This document shows, piece by piece, positions 1-8,662 of a DNA stretch of 64,000 nt. The position numbers were made by a program, and so were the translations under genes. Location: NCBI RefSeq assembly GCF_006149005.1, contig NZ_VBSL01000012.1, positions 62,001 through 126,000 of the forward strand. Direction: 5' to 3'. A model generated the notes under the pieces. The model did no database searches, had not been told where the DNA came from, and worked only from the letters and a program-made list of their open reading frames with translations. The stretch's first letter is position 1. Every line of letters begins with the position of its first letter. This DNA comes from Larkinella sp. C7. Its GTDB lineage: Bacteria; Bacteroidota; Bacteroidia; Cytophagales; Spirosomataceae.

Positions 1-1
1 G

Positions 2-3000
2 GAAGCCGCTCAGGCGGTTTGGGATTTCGGCAAAGAAGTGTTGGACACCGGGGCCAAATTTGAGAAGTATCAAAATATTCTCAATACCACCCTGGGCGAT
101 ACCGAGAAAGGAGCGGAAGCGTTCGAAATGCTTCAGAGCGTAGCGGCCAAAACCAACTTTACGTTGGACGAAATGACCGACAGCTACATCAAAATGGCGA
201 ATCGGGGATTGCGGCCGGGTCAGGATGAGTTGATGAAGCTGGCCGAGGTGGCCAACACAACCGGAAAACCGCTCGGTGATCTGGTGGAAGCCATCAACGA
301 CGTCAGCAATACCGATCGGTGGAACGAATTTGGCATCAAGGCCCAAACCAACGGGGATAAAGTCAGCCTGACGTTTAAGGGCGTCACCCAGGAGGTGGAC
401 AAGTCGGAAGCCGGGGTGTTAAAGGCCATTACCGCGTTCGGCGAAATGAACGGCGTGATGGGCATGACGGCCACAATTGCCGGGGGCGCTGAAGGCCAGC
501 TTTCGAACATTGATGACAAGTTAGATAGCCTTTATGCCGGGATTTTCAACAAAGGCAAAGAAGGCTTCAACGGATTGATTTCGTGGTTTTCGACCCTGAT
601 TTCTGTGTTAGTCGATGCCGTTAAATACTCCGATCCGGTGTTGCAGGTGTTTGACTCGGTGAATACCATTTTTGCCAGCACCTTCCGAAGTATCGGCCAG
701 TTAGTCGGTGGTTTCCTGGGCTTAAACAGCGAATCGTTTACCACGCAAAAAGTCATGGAAGGGCTAGGCGTGGTTTTCAATGTGATCCTGACGCCCATCC
801 GCCTGGCGCTGACTACTGTTCAATTGTTTGCCGATGGCTTGAACGCCCTTCAGAATAAAGGCAAGGAAGTGATGAACTTCTTCGGGGCTACCTTCAAGAT
901 TGATCCCAAAGCGAATTTTGATACACTGGCGAAAAATGCAGCCGCCAACTTCAAATCCATTGAAGATTCGTGGACCAAAACCGAGAAAAGCCGGGAGACT
1001 CAAACCAAAGGAACAAATAAAAGTATTGAAGACGATTCAAAGAAATCCGGCCAAACGATCAGTGCTGAAGCCAAAAAAGAAGCCGAAAAACGGGCCAAAG
1101 ACCAGGAGAAAGCCGAAACCGACAGTCTGAAGAAAATTCAGGATATGAAGGTGAAGGCCATCACCGACGAGCGTGAACGCAGAATTGCCGAAATCAACCT
1201 TCAGTATCAGCGGGAAGAAGAAGCGGTTAAAAAATCGGTGGCCAGCCAGAAGACAAAAAACGAGCAACTGCAATTGCTGGCTCAGGAGCGGGAAAACAAG
1301 ATTGATAAAGTCGAAGACGAATTCCGGAAGAAAAAGGAGAAGGAGGAAGCCGACGCTCAGAACCGGATTGACCAACTCAAGATCAAGTTGATTCAGGACG
1401 ATTCGCAACGCAAGATTGCCGAACTGAACGCCCAGGCGCAACGCGATATTCAGACCATCAATACCACGATCAAGAACGAAACGCAGAAGGCCGAAGCCAT
1501 CCGGTTGATCAATGAAAAGCTAACCCGGGATGTGGAAGCCGTCAATGACAAACATCGGCAGGATGAAGAGAAGAAAAACCAGCAAAAGCGGGATCAGGAA
1601 CTGAAAGCTGAAAAGCAACTATTTGACAATCAGTTTAAAGAAGCCACTTTCAATGCTGATTTGAATTTGGCGCTGGCTAAAGACAATGCAGACAAAATCT
1701 ATCAGGCCAAACTTGCCAAACTACAGGCGGAATATGCCTACAATAAACAGAAGCTTCAATTGGAAGCCGACGAAGAAAAGGCCAAAAACCAAACGCTGAT
1801 CCAGGATGCCGACAAACGGGCGGCTGCGGAACAGGCCATTGACGGCCGTCTGAAGGCGCAATTGTCGGCCGCCGATGCCAAATTCCAAAACGACAAAACG
1901 GCACTCGATCAGGAACATACGGCTAAACGCAAGGCCAATGCCGATCAGTTTTTCAGCGCCCTGAATGGGTTGATGACCGGCGACTACAATGCGTTTATGA
2001 ATTTCCTGAACCAGAAGTTGGCTAGTGATGCAGCCGCCAACAACCAACGTTTGCAGGATTTTGCCCGCTCGGGTCAGGAGACGTTAGGCATTGCTGGCCA
2101 GGTGGTGGGGGCGTTGAACACACTCAACGAGCAATACACGAAACGGCAGATTGACCGGATTCATCAGGAACGCGACGAAGCCATTGCCCAGAAGCAGAAG
2201 CAAATCGCGGAAATTGAAGCCTTCGAAAAAGAATATGAGAAAAAGAAGCTTCAGTTGACCAAAGAAATGAATGCTGCGGCCACGGCCGACGAGAAAAAGG
2301 CTACCCAACTGAAGCTTCAGAACCTGGAAAATGAATACAATTCGCGGTTGGATGCCAAAGAACAGTTGGAAGGAGGTATTGATGACATCCGGAGTGAAGC
2401 CGACGAAAAGGAGAAAGCCGCCAAAGTGAAGGCGTTCAACCGGGAGAAGACGTTAAACATTGCGGCCGCGCTGATCAATGCTGCCCAGGCGGCCCTGAAG
2501 TCGCTGGCCACGATGGGGTTCCCGCTCGGGCTGATTGGAGTGGCCACATCGGCGGTGTTGGCCGGGGTGCAAATCGGAATCATCAAAAACCAGAAACCAC
2601 CTTCATACCGCGCTGGGGGATATGTCCGCAACGCCGGTGTTCCGGCTGGGCCTTTGCATGGCCGACGCTACGGCGAATCCGGAATTTCCTTGACGCGCCG
2701 GGATACGGGTCAGGAAGTGGGCGAAATGGAAGGCGATGAGCCTATTATGATTTTGAGCCGCAACACCTACAAAAACAATCGGCCCGTGATTGATAAACTG
2801 CTTCATAGCTCCCTGCATCGGAACGGCGCTCCGATCTACGGCAACGGCGGGATCAACGACGGGGGCAGCTACCGGGATTATCTGGAACCCTTGGGCTACG
2901 GAAACTCGTACCTGTTTGGGTCGAAGAAAGCCAAAAAAGCCGCCAAAGAAGCGGAAGCCGAAGCCAAACAAATGGCTGCCGAGCAGGAAGCGGAAATGGC

Positions 3001-3430
3001 TAAAATGCAGGCCGAAATGGACGCAATGGCTACCGATGGGGGTGGGGGCTACGATTCGGGCGGTTTGCCCTCGGACGGGGTGCATGTGGCTGGGGCCGAT
3101 GGCGACGCGACAGGCACCATCTCGACCACCAATTCCCAGATTGAAGCCAGCCAGGAAATGATGGCGGCTATTGCCGACAATACGGAAATGACCGTGAAAG
3201 CCCTGACTGAGATGCAAACGTTTATAGCAGACATGCTGCTGCCCACGCTGAAGGCTCAGGGAGTAGAGTTGTCGACCAGCGTAAACGGCAAGGTGGATGA
3301 ACTGATTACGGTGGAACGTACGGCAAACAGTTATCTGGACCGCATAGCGGCCAAAGAACTGTCGGTGCAAACGTTCGTCAATGTCATGAACCAAATCAGC
3401 GTTGTGGCCGGGGATTCCGATCTGAAATAA
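2..3430 (+). CDS. Phage tail tape-measure protein (5' end outside window)
   Basis: The reading frame is open from base 2, so the gene starts left of the window and only about 1142 C-terminal residues are visible. The first part resembles the conserved tape-measure domain (tail length ruler threaded through the tube). A very long Lys/Glu/Gln-rich coiled-coil stretch follows (about residues 330-815, repeated KAKAEK-like heptads). A hydrophobic segment around residues 815-865 (LIGVATSAVLAGVQIGII) is typical of tape measures. The tail of the protein is Gly/Ala rich. It lies directly before the tail/baseplate gene at 3493. It is distinct in sequence from the prophage 2 tape measure. Confidence 0.88.
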   Translation, partial: EAAQAVWDFGKEVLDTGAKFEKYQNILNTTLGDTEKGAEAFEMLQSVAAKTNFTLDEMTDSYIKMANRGLRPGQDELMKLAEVANTTGKPLGDLVEAINDVSNTDRWNEFGIKAQTNGDKVSLTFKGVTQEVDKSEAGVLKAITAFGEMNGVMGMTATIAGGAEGQLSNIDDKLDSLYAGIFNKGKEGFNGLISWFSTLISVLVDAVKYSDPVLQVFDSVNTIFASTFRSIGQLVGGFLGLNSESFTTQKVMEGLGVVFNVILTPIRLALTTVQLFADGLNALQNKGKEVMNFFGATFKIDPKANFDTLAKNAAANFKSIEDSWTKTEKSRETQTKGTNKSIEDDSKKSGQTISAEAKKEAEKRAKDQEKAETDSLKKIQDMKVKAITDERERRIAEINLQYQREEEAVKKSVASQKTKNEQLQLLAQERENKIDKVEDEFRKKKEKEEADAQNRIDQLKIKLIQDDSQRKIAELNAQAQRDIQTINTTIKNETQKAEAIRLINEKLTRDVEAVNDKHRQDEEKKNQQKRDQELKAEKQLFDNQFKEATFNADLNLALAKDNADKIYQAKLAKLQAEYAYNKQKLQLEADEEKAKNQTLIQDADKRAAAEQAIDGRLKAQLSAADAKFQNDKTALDQEHTAKRKANADQFFSALNGLMTGDYNAFMNFLNQKLASDAAANNQRLQDFARSGQETLGIAGQVVGALNTLNEQYTKRQIDRIHQERDEAIAQKQKQIAEIEAFEKEYEKKKLQLTKEMNAAATADEKKATQLKLQNLENEYNSRLDAKEQLEGGIDDIRSEADEKEKAAKVKAFNREKTLNIAAALINAAQAALKSLATMGFPLGLIGVATSAVLAGVQIGIIKNQKPPSYRAGGYVRNAGVPAGPLHGRRYGESGISLTRRDTGQEVGEMEGDEPIMILSRNTYKNNRPVIDKLLHSSLHRNGAPIYGNGGINDGGSYRDYLEPLGYGNSYLFGSKKAKKAAKEAEAEAKQMAAEQEAEMAKMQAEMDAMATDGGGGYDSGGLPSDGVHVAGADGDATGTISTTNSQIEASQEMMAAIADNTEMTVKALTEMQTFIADMLLPTLKAQGVELSTSVNGKVDELITVERTANSYLDRIAAKELSVQTFVNVMNQISVVAGDSDLK

Positions 3431-3492
3431 TTGCTTCCACGTGAGCGCCCTGGCTGTTTCAACCTGCGCGCTCACACTTCTTTTTTATCACG

Positions 3493-4908
3493 ATGGTCGA
3501 TATACGAATTGATGGGTACAGCGTCGACATGACGCCGGGAACGCGGCTGACGCTCGAACGGTTTAACCCGATGCTGAATTTTACGTCGGTGCAGGGTTCG
3601 CGGGTATACGGTTTTTCGTTGCCCGACACACCCTTGAACCGGCGGGTTTTGGGGTTTGTCAATCAAGCCCAGGTACCCTATAAAAACCGGCGGTTTTACT
3701 GCGAAAAATACGTCAATACGCAACTGGTGGAACGGGGTTATGTGAAAGTGCAGGATGTTCCGGCCGGAAGCTACAACCTGTATTTTACGCAAAACCTGGG
3801 CGAAATCTTTGGCGATCTGCAAAACGTGCTGTTGCCGGATATTGATTTCGGGACGGTTCCGGCTCCGGTGGCTCCGACGCTGGCGGCCAATCATCTGACG
3901 GATGCTGTGGCGTTTCCGATGATCGAAAATCCGGGGTTCTACGGCAACAACGCGGGCGTCGTGGGTTTCAACAACGCCATGAACCGCGTCAGCGCCGGAG
4001 AGATGGACACGAAAGCCCGGGTGCCAATGGTGTTTTTATCCTGGTTGTTTGAGCAGTTTGGACAGAAGGTAGGGTGGCAGTTTGGCGGTACTTTCCTGGA
4101 AGACCCGGACGTGTTGCGGCTGTTGCTGTTCAACCTGTACAGCCTGGACGATCAGCCGACGATCCAGTACCGAAACCACCTACCGGAACTGACGTTTCCG
4201 GGACTATTGATTGCGCTCCGGCAACTGTTCAACCTGTATCTAGATTTCGACGTCCGGCGTCGGGTGTGTACGCTCGACTACACAGACGACATTCTGAAGG
4301 CTCCCACGGTGCTGGATTGGACGGCCAAAGCGGAGCCGACCCACACAAAGCTTCCGGAACTGCAAAACCGGTTGGAACTGTCCTACGACATCGACGGCAA
4401 CGATGCGCTGATGAAACCGATCCCGGCGGATTTCGACAAATACACCACTGCCGAAACTCCGGCGACTGCCGGGGGGAGCCTGGTCCCGATCCGAAGCCGG
4501 TTCGGCACGTTGCAGACAAACAGCGCTACGGGCCTGGCGATGACGTCACAGCCAGGAATAAGCCTGTATAACAAAGATTCAGCGGCTCGGGGCTTGCCCA
4601 GGCTGTTATTCTGGAATGGCGTGATTGACGGCAAACCGATTGCTACCCACGCCATCGGCGACCGCCGGTTGGTGTGGAACGGCGCGGGGAACCTGGTGGA
4701 CCGGCATTGGCGCATGTTCGAGCGCTTCAAAGCCAATACCTTTTTGATCCGGAAAATCCTGTACCTGACTCCGGCGGATTTGGCCACGTTCCGTTTTCGG
4801 AACAAAGTCCACATCCGGGGCGTGAATTACCTGATTGGCAGCATGAAGGCGGTGTTGGGAGCCGATGAAAATATTATTCCGGCGGAAGTGGAATTGTGGA
4901 AGGTTTAG
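3493..4908 (+). CDS. Phage tail/baseplate protein, last structural gene of prophage 1
   Basis: 471 residues, 62 bases after the tape-measure stop. The sequence is beta-rich (start MVDIRIDGYSVDMTPGTR) with no membrane segment or signal peptide. Its place straight after the tape measure is where distal-tail or baseplate hub proteins are encoded; prophage 2 has a protein of similar place at 27965. The exact role is inferred from position only. Its last 66 bases (4843-4908, ending in codons for AEVELWKV) are repeated in degenerate form twice further right, next to cargo genes, so the 3' end of this gene looks like the point where cargo was acquired. Confidence 0.65.
   Translation: MVDIRIDGYSVDMTPGTRLTLERFNPMLNFTSVQGSRVYGFSLPDTPLNRRVLGFVNQAQVPYKNRRFYCEKYVNTQLVERGYVKVQDVPAGSYNLYFTQNLGEIFGDLQNVLLPDIDFGTVPAPVAPTLAANHLTDAVAFPMIENPGFYGNNAGVVGFNNAMNRVSAGEMDTKARVPMVFLSWLFEQFGQKVGWQFGGTFLEDPDVLRLLLFNLYSLDDQPTIQYRNHLPELTFPGLLIALRQLFNLYLDFDVRRRVCTLDYTDDILKAPTVLDWTAKAEPTHTKLPELQNRLELSYDIDGNDALMKPIPADFDKYTTAETPATAGGSLVPIRSRFGTLQTNSATGLAMTSQPGISLYNKDSAARGLPRLLFWNGVIDGKPIATHAIGDRRLVWNGAGNLVDRHWRMFERFKANTFLIRKILYLTPADLATFRFRNKVHIRGVNYLIGSMKAVLGADENIIPAEVELWKV
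4843..4908 (+). repeat. Copy 1 of a 66-bp repeat (intact 3' end of the tail gene)
   Basis: This is the parent copy, coding for the last 21 residues and stop of the tail protein. Ungapped copies lie at 5405-5470 and 7343-7408. Over the last 45 bases copy 2 matches in 36 and copy 3 in 40 positions (counted by eye). Confidence 0.85.
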
Positions 4909-4949
4909 TTAAATTGTAGAATAGATTTAAATTATATACCCTTATCACA

Positions 4950-5159
4950 ATGGCTAACTTTATACGAGTTCACGAGCTTACTACTAAAATTGAGAACGTC
5001 CTTAATGTTGCAAAAATCGTTCGATTGAAGCCGACGGAAGATAGTTTCGGTAATCCTAAATGTCTAATTATATTCCAAGATGACGGTCTGACCGTTGATG
5101 AAACCTTTGAGGATGTAATTAAGAAAATCGAAGACGCTGCAAGCATTGACATTCTTTAA
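4950..5159 (+). CDS. Small acidic protein of unknown function (cargo segment 1)
   Basis: 69 residues, starting MANFIRVHELTTKIENV, with no signal peptide, membrane segment or recognised motif. It lies between repeat copies 1 and 2 in an AT-rich stretch unlike the tail gene just before it, and is followed by a strong hairpin terminator at 5219. Its own terminator and its place between repeats suggest an independently transcribed cargo gene. I do not recognise the family. The bases from 5253 to 5404 show nothing else. Confidence 0.6.
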   Translation: MANFIRVHELTTKIENVLNVAKIVRLKPTEDSFGNPKCLIIFQDDGLTVDETFEDVIKKIEDAASIDIL

Positions 5160-5218
5160 AAAGGAATATTTTGAATACCATAAAATCGCAGTTCAAAAAA
5201 TTAAAGAATAATTGATGA

Positions 5219-5252
5219 CGAAACCTGTCCGATCTGGACAGGTTTCGTTGTT
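5219..5252 (+). terminator. Hairpin terminator after the small cargo gene
   Basis: A perfect 12-bp inverted repeat (CGAAACCTGTCC / GGACAGGTTTCG, 5219-5230 and 5236-5247) has a 5-base loop and is followed by TTGTTT. It sits 60 bases after the stop of the 69-residue gene. Confidence 0.75.
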
Positions 5253-5404
5253 TCGGGTATAAATTGCCTATACAAAATTTTAGGATTGGCAAATCTATAC
5301 GTATTCATTTTTGAACGCCTAATTTATAAACAACACTGATTGTGTGAATAAAATAGCAAAATCCATTTTTGTGTCCTGCAAATACATAAGCTCTTCATAA
5401 ATAA

Positions 5405-5470
5405 ATGAATGCGGTGTAGGGAATAGATGATAATATTACCCAGGCAGAAGTGGAATTGTAGAAGGTGTGA
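5405..5470 (+). repeat. Copy 2 of the 66-bp tail-gene 3'-end repeat (degenerate)
   Basis: It aligns without gaps to 4843-4908. In the frame of the parent the Trp codon has become TAG and the final stop reads TGA, so it is not translated. It lies just left of the nuclease-like gene and marks the end of cargo segment 1. Confidence 0.8.
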
Positions 5471-5518
5471 AAATATTCTTTAGTCTAAATCTATGGTTTT
5501 CTTAATAATTTGGTGAAT

Positions 5519-5526
5519 TACATTTG
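5519..5526 (+). promoter_or_regulatory. Bacteroidota-type -7 promoter box
   Basis: The bases TACATTTG match the Bacteroidota -7 consensus TAnnTTTG and end 26 bases before the ATG at 5553. No clear -33 element is visible. The same octamer occurs before the host MATE gene at 63021. Confidence 0.4.
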
Positions 5527-5552
5527 AATTGCATATTCTTGAGAAAAAACTT

Positions 5553-7211
5553 ATGACAGTCTTTTTATATCCTACGCTGAAATATTCAGATATTTTTCCA
5601 ATGGACGAAAGTGTTTCTGTGGAAGATTTACTAGGAGCTTATGATTTTGATATACTATTAAATATTGCTCTATCTATCGATAGTATCAACATATCTGGTT
5701 ATCATGGGGAAAATGGAGCTGTATTTAACTTAAGCGAAACACTAGATAGATTTCATGTTGAATACGGTGAAGAAAGGAGTAAGATTAGGTCTTCTATCCT
5801 TTCTATTGGCAAGGCAATAGTTAACAGGGTAAGTACATTGAGATTAATTGATATAATCCTGAGAATCGGTCATCAAACTAATTATAATGATAAAAAGGTA
5901 GGCTTGAATATGCTGAAGGCTTATTTGTTGATTAATCAGAAAATACATGATAAGTATTATGAATCAAGGAGCCGAGCTATAGAACTAGGTTACGATGTGC
6001 CTGTATTTCAAGATATATTTTTATTGATCCATTCCGTAAGGTTTGAACATCATACAAATTTTGACATATATTTCCCAAACTTGGTTAAATCGAAATTGTA
6101 TTTAAAATTTTGTAAAGGATATCCAGCTCTGAATAGTCACCTCGATGATTTTCTCAGAAGAAAAAAATGTAGAGACATAGATGACTTTTTTAGAAAATAT
6201 TTTCCTTTGATCGAATTTATGATTTCTAAATTTGATGAAAGATACCAGATGATAGAAGTGCCATCGGAGCACAATGAATATGAAGAATTATGTCATTATT
6301 TAGATGAAATGTCAATTGAGAAAAGTATTGACTTTGACTCCTGCGATTTTGCATATATTAGAAGTAAGCCAATGTATAAAATTCGAAATGGCCGTTATGT
6401 GGTGATAAATGAGATTTTTTTAATTGAGAAAATTTACAAGAGCTTATATTTTGATTTTAAAGAAATAAATAGTACTCAATTAAGCCCTATAAAAAACTTC
6501 AGACAAGAGTTTACTACACAATTTTCTGAAAAATATTTGCTATATACTGTGTTAGATAAAGTTTATAGAGAGAATAAAGGTTCAAATTTTATCACCTTTT
6601 CAGGTGAAGAATTAAAAATAAAACTAGTTAATGCAGAGCCTGATTATTACATAAGAAAATCTAATAAAATATTATTGATTGAGAATAAAGATAATATGAT
6701 AAATGGCGTTGAGTTAGATAATAGTGATTTCGAAAAGATTATTTCAGTGTTCAAGGATAGAATTAATAAGGCTTCCCGTCAAATAATCGTAAATATAGAT
6801 CGATGTTTGGGTCAAAAAATAGAAGATAAAGAAATTGTTAATCAAGAAATTTATCCTGTAATGATTGTTCATGATAATATTTTTATGACCCCTGCTTTAA
6901 ATCTATTAGCCAGGAGTTGGTTTAAAGGTCTCTTGGGAACTCAAGATAAATATTCAAGAATTAAACCTTTAACAATTATCTCAATAGATTTTTTCATAAA
7001 TTATAGTTGGTTTATTAGAAGTAATAAAATTAATTTATTTAATTATATTGATAAATATCACAAGTTCATTGATAATAAAGTTTCTGAAAATAATAGCCAA
7101 AAAAGCCATTATTCATTTTTTCATTATATCAAAAAAAGCTCAGGTACTGATGAGATGAAAAGATTATATAAAGATAGGTCTTTAATTGTTGGGAGATCAT
7201 CTTTGTTTTAG
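5553..7211 (+). CDS. Putative PD-(D/E)XK nuclease, phage cargo (possible defence protein)
   Basis: 552 residues from the ATG at 5553; an in-frame TTG lies 24 bases upstream. The C-terminal half contains EPDYYIRKSNKILLIENKDN: Asp364, then Glu377-x-Lys379 at the end of a hydrophobic strand, the layout of a PD-(D/E)XK nuclease core. The N-terminal 300 residues are helical and not recognised. The gene is strongly AT-rich compared with the tail genes and lies alone between repeat copies 2 and 3 with its own promoter-like box. By established pattern, such solitary AT-rich genes next to prophage integrases often encode anti-phage functions; that role here is inference. Confidence 0.6.
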   Translation: MTVFLYPTLKYSDIFPMDESVSVEDLLGAYDFDILLNIALSIDSINISGYHGENGAVFNLSETLDRFHVEYGEERSKIRSSILSIGKAIVNRVSTLRLIDIILRIGHQTNYNDKKVGLNMLKAYLLINQKIHDKYYESRSRAIELGYDVPVFQDIFLLIHSVRFEHHTNFDIYFPNLVKSKLYLKFCKGYPALNSHLDDFLRRKKCRDIDDFFRKYFPLIEFMISKFDERYQMIEVPSEHNEYEELCHYLDEMSIEKSIDFDSCDFAYIRSKPMYKIRNGRYVVINEIFLIEKIYKSLYFDFKEINSTQLSPIKNFRQEFTTQFSEKYLLYTVLDKVYRENKGSNFITFSGEELKIKLVNAEPDYYIRKSNKILLIENKDNMINGVELDNSDFEKIISVFKDRINKASRQIIVNIDRCLGQKIEDKEIVNQEIYPVMIVHDNIFMTPALNLLARSWFKGLLGTQDKYSRIKPLTIISIDFFINYSWFIRSNKINLFNYIDKYHKFIDNKVSENNSQKSHYSFFHYIKKSSGTDEMKRLYKDRSLIVGRSSLF

Positions 7212-7342
7212 GATAGAATAAAAGCTAAGTCTTTGTAACAGGCTTTTAATTAGGGGAATGATTTTGTTTGTCGTCATTAATTGGATCACACAGATGAAAC
7301 TGATTGTGAACCAAACAAATCGAAATACTCCTTCATAGCAGT

Positions 7343-7408
7343 ATAAAGACAACGTCAGGGTCCGATGTAAATATTATTTCGGCGGAAGTGCAATTGTGAA
7401 AGGTTTAA
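7343..7408 (+). repeat. Copy 3 of the 66-bp tail-gene 3'-end repeat (degenerate)
   Basis: It aligns without gaps to 4843-4908, with 40 of the last 45 bases identical. The Trp codon has become TGA in the parent frame. It lies in the 300-base gap between the two AT-rich cargo genes and bounds cargo segment 2 on the right. Confidence 0.8.
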
Positions 7409-7511
7409 TACTAAAGATATTTTCTTTAAATTGTATTTAATTTTTCTTTTATGCAATTTAATATTATGCGAATATTTGAGTATTATTTATTGAAACCGGA
7501 ATCTTATAAAG

Positions 7512-8603
7512 TTAAAACATATTGCTAAAAACTGATTCATCATAATCAATATTCCACCTACTTTTGGCTTCAGCAAGCATTTTGTCAATTGTACCATTTC
7601 TCTTTGCTACCTTAAATAAATATTTATCTTTGGAGGATTCATCTATTATTGAGTGAAACTCAACGAATTCTGAATCATCTAATTCTACTTCCATTGTTAG
7701 TAGATCTCCTTCAGATGGACCAGAAATTGCAAGTGTTGTAGCTCCGCGATAATTCCATTTTTGTCTTGCCTCCTTATACATTTCAATTAATACGCCTTTT
7801 TCTATTGCCTTTTCATGTAAATATTTTTCTTTATCTTCATCAGACTTTAAAATTGTAAAATGAAAGTATTCGTCTTCCAATAGTTCGACAATTGAGGTTA
7901 TTTTTTCATTTGTTAGGCTATTAGTAAATGAAATAGGCATTCTAGCAGAACTTACTAATGGTTTAGGATATATATTTCTAGTTACATTATCATATTTGAA
8001 AAACTCAAATTCTAGATGGAATGGAAGGAAAGAACTTGCAATAATTTTTAAATCATCTGAAATGCCAGTTTTATTCGGCCTAGGTGGAATTATTGATCTG
8101 TCAATAGTATATTTTTTAAAATGTGGAATAATATTTTCAGAGTATAGAATACTGAACCACATATTTATAACATTAACCATTAGATCAATTAAATATAGGT
8201 TTTCGTTGTTATTTGATAGAATACTGATATTTTTTTCTAAAACTCTATATTCTCCATCATTATCTTCATATTCAATGACTCTAATCATCTCCTTTATAGA
8301 GCTTGCAGAGGTTACAACCGGATTATTTCTGTCTATTTCATAATGCTTACTTGCGTCTACAATATTGCCCAGTATCTGGTAATCTGAGCATTTTTTTATC
8401 AAGCGTGGTTTTACATCTTTTTTAAAGTGCTCTTTTTTATATTTAGCGTAGTGTTCCCCAAAATGATACAATAATGTTGCAGCATGTAAACCAGTATTAA
8501 TGTCTTCACCAGTCCCAAATACTTTAGTTTGCTGCACTTTAGCATAATTCTGGAAAGAATTAACTACTCCAAGGAAAAAATGGCTCATTAAATCTTGATA
8601 CAT
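7512..8603 (-). CDS. AT-rich cargo protein with an internal C-terminal duplication
   Basis: 363 residues, reading towards the repeat copy 3 region. It has no signal peptide or membrane segment. The N-terminal part is helical (segments LYHFGEHY and VDASKHYEI, a pattern seen in some HEPN-like helical bundles, but no RxxxxH motif is present). The C-terminus contains a repeated unit of about 45 residues, at about 245-287 and 312-354. Both copies run from a strand through KYL to a helix ending in RQKWNY or KSRWNI. It lies between the third repeat and integrase 1. Function unknown; cargo status is inferred from base composition and position. Confidence 0.6.
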   Translation of the reverse strand: MYQDLMSHFFLGVVNSFQNYAKVQQTKVFGTGEDINTGLHAATLLYHFGEHYAKYKKEHFKKDVKPRLIKKCSDYQILGNIVDASKHYEIDRNNPVVTSASSIKEMIRVIEYEDNDGEYRVLEKNISILSNNNENLYLIDLMVNVINMWFSILYSENIIPHFKKYTIDRSIIPPRPNKTGISDDLKIIASSFLPFHLEFEFFKYDNVTRNIYPKPLVSSARMPISFTNSLTNEKITSIVELLEDEYFHFTILKSDEDKEKYLHEKAIEKGVLIEMYKEARQKWNYRGATTLAISGPSEGDLLTMEVELDDSEFVEFHSIIDESSKDKYLFKVAKRNGTIDKMLAEAKSRWNIDYDESVFSNMF

Positions 8604-8662
8604 ATGAAATGAAAGATTGATTTACAGCTTAATTATATGGAACACTATGATTAAGTGTTGTT

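Noticed and set aside
2603-3475. 290-residue open frame on the minus strand across the tape-measure gene
   Set aside because: Antisense to a clear coding sequence with a strong coiled-coil product; His/Phe/Arg-rich composition typical of shadow frames.
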